A DNA stretch of 64,000 nucleotides from Lineus longissimus (GCF_910592395.1 NC_088315.1:19696219-19760218), one strand, 5' to 3'. Positions 11,085 through 23,673 are shown, counted from the first letter of the stretch. Numbers and translations are program-made. Notes: generated by a model from the letters alone, not told the origin.

Positions 11085-12019
11085 GGTTAAAAATTTGACG
11101 GAAGATCCAGCCACGATTTTCACAATGTTCAACTCGTTGTGGTGGAAAGGCGAGCCCACGAAACTCTCAAGTACTTGCTTACATTCACTGTCGTGCTAGT
11201 CCAGTTTCTTTTTGTTGAAGGCATTTAGTTCTGACTTCTACAAAACGGTATTAATTCCTACAAAACACGTATTCCTCTGCTAAGCGATAAAATGCGTATT
11301 CGATATCTGAATCCAGCGTGCCTCTGCCAGGTGATAAAATCCGTACTTGATACCTCAGTTTACAAGAACACTGTCCTCATGTAGGCCTGCACTGGCCTTA
11401 TACCCTACAGTAGTCAATGCTTTATTCTTCTGTTTAATATATACTTACACTAACAGGTTCTCAATGTTTACTTAAGTAAGCAAAGCCCATACGGAAAAAT
11501 ACTTGAGGCTATGGACTTATTCAGGTTCACGCCATGTAGACAGAATCAAGTGTAATGATAGGATAAATGCTAATCATTTTTGGTGCAAGTTAACCTGGAT
11601 AGCAATGCTACGTATGTATGTTTTAAGTTGCCAACCAAACAGAGTAGAATTGACTAATATTTTGGTGAAAAACAACAGACAGGGTCTTGCTGTGACAACT
11701 GAAGGAACGCATAGCGGCTAGGCCCTGCGATAATCTACCCACAATCTTTGTTTCGCCACGACCTGGCCTACCTTCTTGAATGCGCCCGTTATTTCAAACA
11801 AGAGCAGCGGATTATAAAAGTCATTCAGACAATTTAATGAACTATGGACATAATCGGGAGATATGAACTTGTCGAAACGACATGCACTTGTCGTAACAAG
11901 AAGCTTTGATATGTGTTTTCAAGTTAATACGTCACTACTCCGTGACTTCGAACGACGAACGTTCTTCGCAAATAGCTCGCCGATGGCTCACGGACTATTA
12001 CTGCCACCTTTCGGCAATA
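11085..12019. other. Spacer between glycosyltransferase gene and tandem array
   Basis: AT-rich sequence upstream of the minus-strand glycosyltransferase gene. Short near-repeats occur (TACAAAACG... and GCGATAAAATGCGTA / GTGATAAAATCCGTA around 11238-11345). No gene or TATA box is recognised. Confidence 0.4.
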
Positions 12020-13274
12020 AAGTTTCTCGTCGATTGGGGTCTGATCGATCGTTTTCACGCGCCTGTGATGACATGCTGCAACGGTAGTGGCAGAGAGAAA
12101 ACACTCGATCTGCTTGGAGAATGGACGCACACTATGAAGGCATCTGTATTTTGGGAACGAGGAATCTTCAAATTTTTTCACAGCTGTTTTGACAGATCCG
12201 GTCCTTGTGGCGCACATGACCTTTGGTGGGTAGTGTTGAAGGACAATCTCCCAATGAGAGGATAGCCATTTGCTGCGGAGTAAAAGAATGCTGGTACAGG
12301 GTACTAGTAGCACTGAGCAACCGTTACTTATTGCAAGGCTAGGAGATTGGTTGAGATTTCACAGTAAGTGCCCCAGACGCATGTCGTTTCCATGGCTCTG
12401 AAGGGGGTCTGTCTAGTTCAAAATACTATTTTCTCAACGTCATGATCTTAGTTCAATGTACAGGGGATGCTTTGGTGATTTTATGATGCCATCTTCTGTG
12501 ACTTTGGACAAAGTCACCAATCCGGTTGGGCCTTATACGCGAACATACCTCAAAGCCGTGGGGCGAGATCGAGGGTGAATTTCCTTGGTTCGTGTTCTGG
12601 CCCATACCAGCGAAAAAAAGCTGTGATGGGGTACACTTTTGGCATTGAACCTTTAAAGTATATATATCTAGCTATCGTATGGAGGTCAGCTCATGTGCCT
12701 GAATAATCTCCTTTACATAGTGTATGAGCCTGTTCCTTGGTCCATATAGTAGGGGAATTTTGGTGTGGTTTTCGACCGTTTGTGGGATCTATAGGTGGTG
12801 TCAAACGGTGGCACTGCCTATTGGTCAAAAAACCAATTAGTTGCCATGAATAAGCCATGGAGACCTTCCCTACCAAAAAATGTGTAGGTTCTTGTTATCA
12901 ATGTCAGCAATTTGGTGTCTAGATCAATCCGGGACATGGCTTACATCCCATGTCAGGAGCAAGTCTGACGTCACCTACGCCCGGGGATGGGTCCACCGCA
13001 CTGGCTAGTGAGACCGATGTACAAGAAAATGTACCAAAATGGCGGCAAGCCGAGTAATTCTGGTGATAATGAAATAATATCTAAGAAAGTAAATTTTCAT
13101 AGTTATTGCCTGCATTTGCGATTTAATTTTTACTCGTATCGACACGAACATTTAATAAGCAACGACAGTAAAAGAGAAATAGAGTCCATTTCCGTGTAGT
13201 CGATTCCGGTGCGTCAGGTTTCTGTGGATTGCTCCATGTCACATCGTGGTTTATCAACCTCTCAAAAGACCGTG

Positions 13275-13511
13275 CTAGCAGTTTGCATAATTAGGGTGGT
13301 GATGGCAACAATGGTGGTCATCACAGCAGTTATGGGCGTTATGGTGATGGCAACAATGCTCATCAGCGCAGCAGTTCTCGGCGTTAGGATGGTGTTCGCA
13401 ACAATGGGCGTCGTGACAGTGGTGTAATAGACCGTTGCCCTCACTCGCTTGTACCGTAACACACATCACCGCTACCACCAGCAGAAGTATCATGCATGCA
13501 ACTCGCGCCAT
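13275..13511 (-). CDS. His/Cys-rich secreted peptide, copy 1 (78 aa)
   Basis: Start at ATG 13511, thirteen bases into exon 2, whose acceptor TTCCTTGCAG precedes 13524. Residues 1-22 are a signal peptide (MARVACMILLLVVAVMCVT, then VQA). The 56-residue mature part has 12 Cys and 16 His, arranged as three imperfect repeats of the pattern D-x-H-C-C-x-H-H-(P)-N-A-x-N-C-C, the last ending ANC before the stop. Exon 1 is non-coding (about 14734-14685, donor GTAAGT). An ATTAAA poly(A) signal lies near 13156, about 120 nt past the stop. I recognise no family. The composition suggests binding of Zn, Cu or another soft metal, or extensive disulphides; neither can be told from sequence. Confidence 0.8.
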   Translation of the reverse strand: MARVACMILLLVVAVMCVTVQASEGNGLLHHCHDAHCCEHHPNAENCCADEHCCHHHNAHNCCDDHHCCHHHPNYANC

Positions 13512-13778
13512 GTTTGCGAAAATTCTGCAAGGAAAGAAAATGAAAATTTTTGAATGTATTTCACGGGTCAGGTCACAGGCGTTTGTGAGGAGCTGGGATC
13601 GAGGGACTATTTTTCCGTTCACACCACCAACCATGCACAATGTAAATTATGTAAAGCGAATGTACATACCGGGATTAAAAAGTAAAGAAAGGTTGCAACC
13701 AAACTAGGCACCCAAATCGACTCCACAAAATCACCCTCTAGTATTATGATAGTCCAAATCACTCATAACGGCGTCAGT

Positions 13779-13901
13779 GAGTTTTCGCAAATCACCGAAA
13801 CGCCAACGCGAACGCCTGTCCCATTGTTCGATATCATGATCAGGAGGTCAAACAATGGAATAATCGTTCGCGCTGGCGTTTCGGGGGATTTGCGAAAACT
13901 C
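13779..13901. repeat. 123-bp foldback in the intron of peptide gene 1
   Basis: Arms GAGTTTTCGCAAATCaCCGA and GAGTTTTCGCAAATCCCCCG (reverse complement of the right end) extend through AACGCCA[A/G]CGCGAACG, about 36 bp, with an inner CCATTGTT/AACAATGG pair and a palindromic ATCATGAT near the centre. It is kept in all five units. Confidence 0.85.
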
Positions 13902-14684
13902 CCTATCTACAACTTCGAAGCTGGCATGCATTAATTGATGCGTCATAAATTTACAGATTGATCACTGCGTCTTTAATTTACAAATTGTTGCGTAACTTTG
14001 ATAAAATTGCAAAAAAGTCGGATCCAAACGTAAGTCCTCCGGTTTTCTCCATCGCTTTCATCTCAGACCAATGTACCTCGTCCCTGCATTTCATTATCGA
14101 GAACGGAGTGTATTGAAAACCTCTGGTTATGCGAGTATGTAAAAAAGAGATAAAAAGAGAATTCCGTACTTCGACAAAATGCCCCTTATCTGATTCAACT
14201 CTATAGAACTGCAGCGCTTAAGTTTATCTTTGGTATGATATAAAAACCCCGACTATCTGAGTTCAGGAAAAGATTTGCCATCATTTTGAAAAAGACAAAT
14301 TTTCTAGAATTTCTCAAGTTAAAAATTCTTAGTTTTATCAAGTCTTGCTGTTGATTACACGAGATGCTAAAAAACCCAAGAGAATCGCAGACACTTTCTC
14401 CGATGGTTGCTAACCCACCGACAACTTCGTCGCGAGTGAATCCAGCTTTAGATTGAAGCCAACCTCTAGATTGGAGCCTTAGATGGACTGTATTTAACTC
14501 ACAGTTTTCTCATCGTGGCGAGGCTATGCCAGGACACCAAGAGAGATGTGTTCTGGTTTTCATGCGCAGTTTGAAACGATCGGTGATATTCTTAGCCTTG
14601 GCTCGGAGAGGTGACAACCCTCGGAGAAGTTGTTGCTGGATCCCCGGGGTAAATAAATCAAATCGACAATTAACATGGACTTAC

Positions 14685-14763
14685 CTGTTTGTCTGTACGA
14701 GGTCTGGAGATATCTTGAAGTCGAAGTTTCGAATGAAGTTTCTGGTGAAGCAAGGGGTTTATA
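14685..14763 (-). promoter_or_regulatory. TATA promoter and non-coding exon 1 of peptide gene 1
   Basis: TATAAA (14763-14758) lies 29 bp before an initiator-like TTCATTC whose A is at 14734. The inferred exon 1 runs to 14685 and ends CAG before GTAAGT. A TTGGCCAA word lies about 50 bp upstream of the TATA box. The same arrangement is found in all five units. Confidence 0.75.
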
Positions 14764-15376
14764 AAGGCGGGCGGACAAAGCGCGTTGTGAGCCATCTGGC
14801 GATGGCAAATTGGCCAATTAGACCATCGATGAGTTTATCAACATCATCATTATAAACCAGACAAAGCCAATTGAAATTATTTAAAGTAGCTTTTATGATG
14901 ATAAGTTAAGTACTTATGTGAAGTGTTCACGCCTTGGCCCAATGCCGGCAATGCAACACGTACTCGCAATTGTTGATTCACTTCATACAGATCAGATATT
15001 TATCAATTACAAATTTCAAATTTTTAACGAACGCGTGATCTTCAATGTCATCTGGACTGTCGATGTAAATGACTGCGTGGATAATCAGCGAGTTTTCGAT
15101 TAAAACAGGAGGGCCCTTATCAAACCTTGGAAGGTGTAATTACAACGTCCTAAACTAACTTAATGAGGCAACTATCGTGGTGCTTTAAATTGACTCTTCA
15201 ATTCAATTCTGAACAAGGGAAGGAATGTTTCATCTGATCATTCCATTAATGCCACTCGTTTGCTGCACGTTCATCTGTCCTTCTTGCTGACCTCCATGGT
15301 GTACCATTGTTTTTGCCCAGTGACCTTTCTAGGTCTACCGCTATCTCGATCCAAAAAAATGCCGGGAAATCAGTAA

Positions 15377-15557
15377 ATCAGTCTGAACATTACCGGGACA
15401 TTGCCCTTGGCAGTATTATTGGTAAGGTATTTATTATATTATTCTTGTGAGATACAGGGATATTCTTACCTCCAGTGACTGTCAATTTGGATTCATAAAT
15501 GGTCTTTCGACAACTTCTTGTAGCTTTGTTACGGAAGAGATGATAAGATATTACATC
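15377..15557 (+). mobile_element. Non-LTR retrotransposon RT fragment, 5' part (unit 1)
   Basis: Translates with one frame to the finger-region sequence YRDILTSSDCQFGFINGLST. It is cut off at about 15557 by the composite insert and resumes at 18721. No start codon context and no intact ORF remain. Confidence 0.7.
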
Positions 15558-18500
15558 TATATCATAATACTATAAGGCGGCTCGATAAAGTGCCATTTGG
15601 GGGTAGTGTTTCGTCTCGAAATTTTGCACGTTTGCAGGTGATATGTTATCCTGATGCAACGTTATGTTTATTTTCGGAAATTTACTTCAGCGGAGCAGTA
15701 ATGAGGGATTTTTAATCGGACACTGTCAATTCTCCTTACCACTCACAGAAGCCAAGTCATAGCTGTTTAGTTATGCAGGGGCTTAATCAATTACCTGCAC
15801 TCCCTGTGGGGTGGCTAACATTACCTGTTGAACGGCTGGCTGTAGGGGGATGATTGGAACAGCCTGTACCTGTTGACCTGCTGAACTAAGGTTAGTGTTA
15901 TTTTCAATCCACGATTGCAGGTCACCTAATGTTCGAGATTTCGCGGGGAAAGAAATTGTAAACAAACGTATGTGTGCAGTTCAAATGTAAACAAACATGT
16001 ATTTTTGGTACTTTCGGTTGCTGGACTTGGGTTTTCCCGCAGTAAGGAGCTGGGGTCAAATTGGTGGTCTATTTATATGGGTGCTGTGTTAGCCAGAGCT
16101 AGCCCTTGATTATGAAGGGATTTTCAAATGAAGGTTACCATGGTCTGTTTATGTGCTCACCACAGCTTTCAATAATTGATCTGAAGAGGCGCGCTGAACC
16201 TGAAATGGCCTTATCAAGGAGCTGCTCATGGTGCTGAACATCTAGCTTGCCTGTCGAGTAAGTGCCTTGCCCGAGACCTGGCTTCATGAAGGAGGAGCAC
16301 GCATTTTAAAGTTATAGTAGCGATAGTACAATTTGTTCGAGCCATTTGGAGGCCGACATGTGAAGGCCTATCTGGGTATTCCTTCTTCTCCGTATAAAAA
16401 GGCGCATATTGCTGACAAAGAAACGAGGCATTGCCTCATCATCTCTATCGGACCAACTGATATACTTTTATATGCACGCATACAGCACGCCACAGCTATG
16501 TCCGAGTCTGTGGACAAATGGTTGGTTTAATTTGTCTCTTCGATATGGCTCCTTTGATATTGGATTAGATTTTCATTGCAATTCAATCTATTCAAGGTAT
16601 AGCCCATTTGAACCTGCCTTCGCCACGGGTACAATGCTAGCAACTCAATATTTCTATAGATATTTTTTATGGTATATATATAGCTCGGTGATTTTATTGA
16701 AAATGTTTGCAGTTGATTTAAATGTTTGAATGGTTTAAAAACAAAATTTTTAGAAGCGAGGTCAACAGGGTCAAAAGAAATAGTTTTTGGCGCCAATGAT
16801 GTCGGCAATGGCAGATTTGAATTAAGATTCGAGTCGATTCTTTTGGAAGCCGAAAGTGCGGATGCACAGGGCAATTGCATTTAGAAAGCTCCACCGACTG
16901 ATAGTCAAACCATCCCTTGAGTGCTCGAAAACCTAGAATCAGTGTGTACTTCAGCTTGAAAAGTTCGCGGGTGAAGGGGTTTTCTTCATGATGATATTGA
17001 TAATGATAACAATGATGATGGTTAAAGAGCGCTGGCGGATCCAGGAACTGGAAGAAGAGGGAGCCTGCACTGCATTTCTCATCAAAATTGCTGCACTACA
17101 GGTGTGTTCCAAAATATCATGGTCAATTTCAAAGATTCTATAACAATCAGGGGGCGTGCCTCTGGTGCACCCCCTTGGATACGCCCCCGATAAACGTTCA
17201 TGGATGAAAGTAGAAAGCTAAAAAAGAAAACGATATAAGATTCGCCAGGGTTTGAATCTAATTCGAATCCGCGCCTGATAAACGTTCATGGATGAAAAAT
17301 GGAAAGAAGACCTTTCAAAAAAAACAAAAAAAACATTAGCCGGGGTTCGAACCCGTGACCACCCAATCTAAAGGGCAGCGCCTAACCGCTGAGCTATCAG
17401 GGCGGTCATGTTGACGTGAGATATTCAGCAATCTGGAATAAGATACGCGCCATGATACGCGCCATGATTGTGGCTAGGTCACGCTGGCGGAAGAGTAATT
17501 GGGTGCAAATAGTTCCAAGGTAACCGTATAACTCAATATTACTATAGATATTTCTTAATATATCGTATATATATAGCTCGGTGATTTTATTGAAAATGTT
17601 TGCAGTTGATTTAAATGTTTGAATGGTTTAAAAACAAAATTTTTAGAAGCGAGGTCAACAGGGTCAAAAGAAATAGTTTTTGGCGCCAATGATGTCGGCA
17701 ATGGCAGATTTGAATTGAGATTCGAGTCGATTCTTTTGGAAGCCGAAAGTGCGGATGCACAGGGCAATTGCATTTAGAAAGCTCCACCGACTGATAGTCA
17801 AACCATTCCCTGGAGTGCTCGAAAACCTGGAATCAGTGTGTACTTCAGCTTGAAAAGTTCGCGGGTGAAGGGGTTTTCTTCATGATAATATTGATAATGA
17901 TAATTATGATGATGGTTTAAGCGCGCTGCTGGTGGATCCAGGAACTGGAAGAAGAGGGAGCGTGCACTGCATTTCTCATCAAAATTGCTGCACTACAGGT
18001 GGGTTCCAAAATTTCATGGTCAATTTCAAAGATTCTATAACAATCAGGGGGCGTACCTCTGGTGCACTCCCTTGGATACGCCCCCGATAAACGTTCATGG
18101 ATGAAAGTAGAAAGAAAGCTAAAAATAAAACGATATAAGATTCGCCAGGGTTTGAATCTAATTCGAATCCGCGCCTGATAAACGTTCATGGATGAAAAAT
18201 GGAAAGAAGACCTTTTAAAAAAACGAAAAAATATACTCGCCGGTTTTCAAACCCGTGACCACCCAATCTAAAACGTAGCACTCTAACCGCTGAGCTATCA
18301 GGGCGTTCATGTTTTACGTGAGATATTCGGCAATCTGAAGACAGGCCTTAGGGTACGCGCCATGATTGTGGCTAGGTCACGCTGGCGGAAGAGTAATTGG
18401 GTGCGAATACTTCCAAGGTAACCGTATCAATATCATAATACTATAAGGTTGCTCGATAAAGTGCCATTTGGGGGCAGTGTTTCGTCTCGAAATTTTGCAC

Positions 18501-18720
18501 GTTTGCAGGTGATATGTTATCCTGATGCAACGTTATGTTTATTTTCGGAAATTTACTTCAGCGGAGCAGTAATGAGGGATTTTTAATCGGACACTGTCAA
18601 TTCTCCTTACCACTCACAGAAGCCAAGTGATATTGCATTAGATTTTCATTGCAATTCAATCTATTCAAGGTATAGCCCATTTGAACCTGCCTGCGCCACG
18701 GGTACAATGCTAGTCAATAA
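15558..18720. mobile_element. Composite insert with terminal direct repeats (unit 1)
   Basis: Interrupts the RT fragment; the unbroken site is seen in unit 2 near 25720. A 197-bp direct repeat marks both ends (15561-15757 and 18432-18628, nearly identical). Inside are a 60-codon minus-strand frame (15783-15965) and two ~0.9-kb subrepeats (from about 16642 and 17530), each with a minus-strand tRNA-like head (17338-17406 and 18239-18307). The heads show A-box TAGCTCAGCGG and B-box GGTTCGAACCC, but the ends of the tRNA-like part do not pair as an acceptor stem, so these are SINE heads rather than tRNA genes. Confidence 0.7.
15783..15965 (-). other. Conserved 60-codon frame inside the composite insert (copy 1)
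   Basis: Short minus-strand frame starting MFTISFPAKSRTLGDL and ending ATPQGVQVID-stop, with Gln/Val/Pro-rich character. Near-identical copies lie at 33479-33661 and 43023-43205, with only a few substitutions. It may be the C-terminal exon of a host or transposon protein captured by the insert; I do not recognise the family. Confidence 0.4.
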
Positions 18721-19450
18721 TGATTCCCCAGTGTATTCTGCAATGCTGGACGCATCCAAGGCATTCGATTGTATCAACTTTATCAAGTTATTCAGGATAT
18801 TGCAGCGCAAGGGATTGTGCCCCTAATTTCACGTTTTTAGCGACTTTGTGTACCACCCAGAGAGTGAATATTAGGTGGGAAGATTACACCTTCCCCTCAT
18901 TTACTGTTTCAAATGGAGTCAAACAGGGGGGAGTGTCGTCTCCGATTCTTTTCAACCAAAACATAGGGGAACTTCTCGAGAAGCTGTAGAGTTTAAAAGT
19001 AGGTTGCCATGTAGGCCATTATTTCGCTGGAGCATTTGCGTATGCCGACGACGTTATCATTATTGCTCTGTCGCTTTAGGCTCTGCGACAACTGCTCAAA
19101 TTTTTGATGACTATTCTAAAGAGTAAAAGATCAAGTTCAATGCTGGAAAATCTAAACTGCTAGTTTTTGGCACAAGGAATGTAGAAGACTTTATGGTCCG
19201 CGTGACATGACCCCTAGTTTACATGAAATACATCTGGGGATTCCTATAGGGCCAAATATAGAGGAAGAAAGAATTGAAACAACAATATCTGACATGTACA
19301 AACGTACACATTTATTATTAGTGCAGTTTCAATATGCCTCTACTGTGGTGAGATATGCTCTATTCAAGAGTTTTCGTACGTCCCTTTACGGCAGTCCAAT
19401 GCTGAATTTGGCTCACCACTCATTGTCAATATCGGGGAAACACCAGTCCA
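18721..19450 (+). mobile_element. Non-LTR retrotransposon RT fragment, 3' part (unit 1)
   Basis: Successive frames give LDASKAFDCINFIKLFR (palm motif A), GVKQGG-SPILFN (motif B), FAYADDV (motif C) and a C-terminal segment HLGIPIGPN. At least two frameshifts and a stop after GELLEKL make it a pseudogene. Confidence 0.75.
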
Positions 19451-19489
19451 GTCAAAACCATCTGTAAAGGACCTTGGCTTTAGTCTTGA

Positions 19490-20175
19490 CTGACACTCTC
19501 AATGAGAGACAATGTTAACAATGTCTGTAAGGCAGCTTCTTTTGCCATCTGGCGAATCGGTCGTATTCGTCACCTACTCGACCAACAGTCAACCGAACAG
19601 CTAGTCCATGCTTATATAACATCTCGGCTGGACTATTGTAACAGCTTGCTGTTCCGCCTCCTGACGCGTACATCAACAGACTACAATTAATCCAAAACTC
19701 AGCTGCTAGGCTTGTTGTGCGTGTCAGGAAGTATGACCACATCACCCTGGTTTTAAAGATGCTCCACTGGCTGCCAGTCAAACAAAAATGTGTTTTCAAA
19801 TTTCTGCTCTTAGCATAGAAATGTTTTAATGGACTTGCACCAAAATACCTTTGCGACCTTTTGGTTGCCCACCAGCCAGCACGACCTTTACGTTCCTCGT
19901 CAATGGGAGCTGATCGTTCCTCCTCGTTACAAAACACAGTTCTACGGTGCTAGGGCGTACTCAGTCGCCGCTCCCTTTTGTGGAACGATCTGCCCCACAC
20001 ATCGGGTGTGCTGGTTCGGTGGACAGCTTCAAGGTCGCGGTTAAAACCCACCTTTTTAAATCCTTCTAAATGTTGTTTTAAAAATGTTTTTAAATTAATA
20101 ATGTTTTATATTGTAAAGTGCACTGAGGTTTCACTGAAACATAGTGCGCTATATAAGCACTTTTATTATTATCTA
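19490..20175 (+). mobile_element. CR1/L2-like LINE 3' end (unit 1)
   Basis: Encodes the hallmark C-terminal stretch of CR1/L2 elements (YITSRLDYCNSLLFR, NSAARLVVRVRKYDHIT, LKMLHWLPVKQK) with frameshifts. It ends in the typical tail GCGCTATATAAGCACTTTTA followed by TTATTATT. It is joined directly to the preceding RT fragment of another family. Confidence 0.75.
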
Positions 20176-21329
20176 CTGGCATAATACCTGTGGCACATGT
20201 TGTTTGCGGGTGTTGGCTTACTGTGTGGTTGGGGCAATTTGGGCAAAATGAAATGATATGTCTGGGGGTTTTGATGTTTTCTTGTTTTTGATGATTGGGA
20301 CAATCTGGGTGACATGGGTTGATTGGTCTGAGGGGTTGTGACCGGAAAAATCAAACTCCACTCCATTTTGACGAACTATTTCGCAAATTGTGAAGAGGCA
20401 ATGGCGTGAAGTTACGAACTTAGTACAACAAATGCCGCGAGCATAGTGGGTGGCAGCACCAGACGGAGGAAGTAGTTCGCCTAGGGTTTTTTCGACACCC
20501 TCCGCACGGACTCCGCTCGTTCCGGAACACTCACTTACTTGTTAATCTGCAGTGGTTAGCCTGTTTTTTTTGCAGTGAAGAAATGTTAATCGGGATTTTA
20601 TATTACATTTTATATTTGCCCCGGGTATTCATAAAGGGAGCTGTGCGCTACATTGCGCCCAGTGCTGGGGTCGGGTGAGGCAGTTTTGTTATTATGTGAC
20701 GCGTATCACGTGATGAATTCCCATACGGTACTTCGAAAAATTAAGAGCGATTAACAACGTAAGGTGAAAGAGTACGACCAAAATAAAGGGGGGAAATTGC
20801 GGAGATGGATGAATGCTTTAAACATATAGTGGCCCCAATACTTTCCCGGCTTATCTTTGTATAATCCCACACTTTTGATTTAATAGATGGCCCCATATGC
20901 AAATCAGACCTGCTGAAATGGCCCCTTATGTTAATGAGTATGCCCATATATAGAAAGAACAAAAAATGCCATTTCTCCGAGATCGCAGCAAAATTTACCC
21001 ATTTAACCCGGCGAGGACCATCTCCATATCAACCACGACTTTCAGGAAACGTTTCGAGGTCATCCGATCTGAACTGACGGAGGAAACATGTGACAAACTA
21101 TTTCAGCTCTACGTCCATTATAGTAGTGATTATTTACTTATGAAAGTCAGAGATCTGCCCACGGACGATCTGCTGCCCGCAAGTGCCATCTGTGTGCATA
21201 ACTTGAGAAATTTATTTGAAGATTTTGTGGCATTATGTATGAAGTTCATGAGTCGTCTTTCAAGGGTTATCATGATGTCATAATCATCAAGGACAGCAGG
21301 GATAAGGTAATTGTAGGTTGAGGGTGAAA

Positions 21330-21803
21330 TACCCAGAACCCTACGCACACTTTTCCTCCACGCAGTGTATACACACTGTATATGGGACCACCGCGGTGAT
21401 CCCAAAACGGTTTCGCAACCTAGACAGCAGTATGTCCTGATCAATGGTGTCGAAGGCGGCCGAGAGGTCGAGGAGCACCAGCACAACCTCCTTGCCTTGC
21501 TCGAGTGCCACAAGTAGGTCGTTCACCACGTGCAACAAAGCAGTTTCAGTGCTGTGCCCCTTTCTGTAGGCAGATTGCATCCGTGGGTAAAGGCCGCTTG
21601 AGTTGACGTGTGCGATAAGCTGCTCCGCCACGACCTTCTCGACTACCTTCGACACGAAAGATAAGTTAGAGACTGGGCGGTAATTGCTCGGAATGTCACA
21701 GTCAAGTGATGGCTTTTTAAGCAAAGGAATCACAAGGTCTATTTTGAAGCAAGTTGGCACCACACCCGATTGCCACGAAGCGTTCGTCAGTTTTGCAAGA
21801 AAT
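21330..21803 (-). mobile_element. CR1/L2-like RT fragment, minus strand (unit 1)
   Basis: Reads FLAKLTNASWQSGVVPTCF, NYRPVSNLSFVSKVVEKVV, QSAYRKGHSTETALLHVV and [13 protein letters not shown] (RT palm motif A), then loses similarity at RFGITAVVPY. It faces the plus-strand LINE end at 20175. It is cut at 21803 by the unit junction. Confidence 0.75.
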
Positions 21804-22283
21804 CGCGCCTGTGATGACAAGCTGCAACGGTAGTGGCAGAGAAAAAACACTCGATCTGCTTGGAGAATGGACGCACACTATGAAGGCATCTGTATTTTGG
21901 GAACGAGGAATCTTCAAATTTTTTTCACAGCTGTTTTGACAGATCCGGTCTTTGTGGCGCACATGACCTTTGGTGGGTAGTGTTGAAGGACAATCTCCCA
22001 ATGAGAGGATAGCCATTTGCTGCGGAGTAAAAGAATGCTGGTACAGGGTACTAGTAGCACTGAGCAACCGTTACTTATTGCAAGGCTAGGAGATTGGTTG
22101 AGGTCTCACAGTAAGTGCCCCAGACGCATGCCGCTTCCATGGATCTGAATGGGTCTGTCTTGTTCAAAATACTATTTTCTCAACGTCATGATCTTAGTTT
22201 CAATGTACAGGGGATGCTTTGGTGATTTTATGATGCCATCTTCTGTGACTTTGGACAAAGTCACCAATCCGGTTGGGTCATAA

Positions 22284-22754
22284 GGCCCTTTACACATGCA
22301 ACTTTTTCCAATGAAACATGGAGAAACATTGAGAAACATGAAACATTGAGAAACCTTACCTTGGACGTTTACACACTGAAACACTATGAAACACTCATAT
22401 GCATTTGACTTGTCACTTTTAGCCATTTTGCCATTTTGGATATGGAGTAAAAATCACATGACTTTTTATCACAGTCTGATTGGCCACAGAGTTAAAATTT
22501 AATCGACACTTGTAGAAACTTGATGAAACCTGTCCCGCATTTACGAGCATGTTCGTAAATTGCTTCATGTTTCTCCTAGTTTTACAAGGTTTCAAGAAAG
22601 GGGTTTCATCATGTTTCTTCATGTTTCTTGACCAGTTCACACATGCAACATGAAGAAACTTTTAGGTTTCATGGTTCAAATTACATAGCCTGTCAGTCAA
22701 GTTTCTCTTAGTTTCTATGTGTTTCTCCTAAAAAGTTGCATGTGTAAACCGGCC
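22284..22754. mobile_element. MITE with GGCC...TTTACACATGCAAC termini, private to unit 2
   Basis: Near-perfect 25-bp terminal inverted repeats: GGCCCTTTACACATGCAAC on the left and, reverse-complemented, GGCCGGTTTACACATGCAAC on the right, each continuing to TTTTT. The 471-bp body is internally repetitive (GAAACATGAGAAACATT-type words) and non-coding. The other units read straight through GGTTGGGCCTTATACGCG here. The termini resemble non-autonomous PIF/Harbinger-type elements (inference). Confidence 0.85.
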
Positions 22755-23436
22755 TTTATACGCGAACATTACTCAAAGCCGTGGGGCGAGATCGAGGGCG
22801 AATTTCCTTGGTTCGTGTTCTGGCCCATACTAGTAAAAAGAAGCTGTGATCGGGTACACTTTTTGCATAATCTCCTTTACATAGTATATGAGCCTGCTCC
22901 TTAGTCCCTATAGTAGGGAAATTTAGGTGTGGTTTTCGACCGTTTGTGGGATCTAGGTGGTGTCAAACGGTGGCGCTGCCTATTGGTCAAAAAACCAATT
23001 AGTTGCCATGAATAAGCCATGGAGACCTTCCCTACAAAAAACTGTGTAGGTTCTTGTTATCAATGTCAGCAATTTGGTGTCTAGATCAATCCGGGACATG
23101 GCTTACATCCCATGTCAGGGGCAAGTCTGACGACACCTACGCCCGGGGATGGGTCCACCGCACTGGCTAGTGAGACCGATGTACAAGAAAATGTACCAAA
23201 ATGGCGGCAAGCCGAGTAATTCTGGTGATAATGAAATAATATCTAAGAAAGTAAATTTTCATAGTTATTGCCTGCATTTGCGATTTAATTTTTACTCGTA
23301 TCGATACGAACATTTAATAAGCAACGAGAGTAAAAGAGAAATAGAGTCCATTTCCGTGTAGTCGATTCCGGTAGGTCAGGTTTCTGTGGATTGCTCCATG
23401 TCACATCGTGGTTTATCAACCTCTCAAAAGACCGTG

Positions 23437-23673
23437 CTAGCAGTTTGCATAATTAGGGTGGTGATGGCAACAATGGTGGTCATCACAGCAGTTATGGGCG
23501 TTATGGTGATGGCAACAATGCTCATCAGCGCAGCAGTTCTCGGCGTTAGGATGGTGTTCGCAACAATGGGCGTCGTGACAGTGGTGTAATAGACCGTTGC
23601 CCTCACTCGCTTGTACCGTAACACACATCACCGCTACCACCAGCAGAAGTATCATGCATGCAACTCGCGCCAT
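23437..23673 (-). CDS. His/Cys-rich secreted peptide, copy 2 (78 aa)
   Basis: Encodes the same 78 residues as copy 1. Exon 2 begins at 23686 and the ATG is at 23673. Exon 1 is inferred at about 24896-24847 with a GTAAGT donor, and the intron is full length (about 1.16 kb). Identity over the whole gene including the intron points to a recent duplication or gene conversion with copy 1. Confidence 0.8.
   Translation of the reverse strand: MARVACMILLLVVAVMCVTVQASEGNGLLHHCHDAHCCEHHPNAENCCADEHCCHHHNAHNCCDDHHCCHHHPNYANC

Larger units (their letters stand above)
12020..21803 (-). repeat. Array unit 1
   Basis: Contains peptide gene 1, a 3.2-kb composite insert splitting a retrotransposon RT (15558-18720), an L2-like 3' end (19490-20175), a private ~0.95-kb segment (about 20176-21125) with no recognised feature, and a minus-strand RT fragment. 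It ends abruptly inside that RT fragment where unit 2 begins. Confidence 0.8.

Noticed and set aside
13746-13934. 62-codon plus-strand frame over the intronic foldback in every unit
   Set aside because: Spans the inverted repeat and lies antisense in an intron; conservation is that of the whole unit.
14526-14855. 109-codon plus-strand and 85-codon minus-strand frames over the peptide-gene promoter
   Set aside because: They overlap the TATA box, leader exon and donor. The minus frame begins upstream of the TATA box, so it would not be in the transcript.
17338-17406. tRNA gene on the minus strand (and six similar sites)
   Set aside because: A and B boxes are present but the ends do not form an acceptor stem and all copies sit in a ~0.9-kb repeat. 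These are SINE heads.
19490-21803. A single LINE inverted by twin priming
   Set aside because: In twin priming the inverted 5' part precedes the sense 3' part. Here the sense 3' end comes first and the RT fragment follows in opposite orientation, so two separate convergent fragments are more likely.
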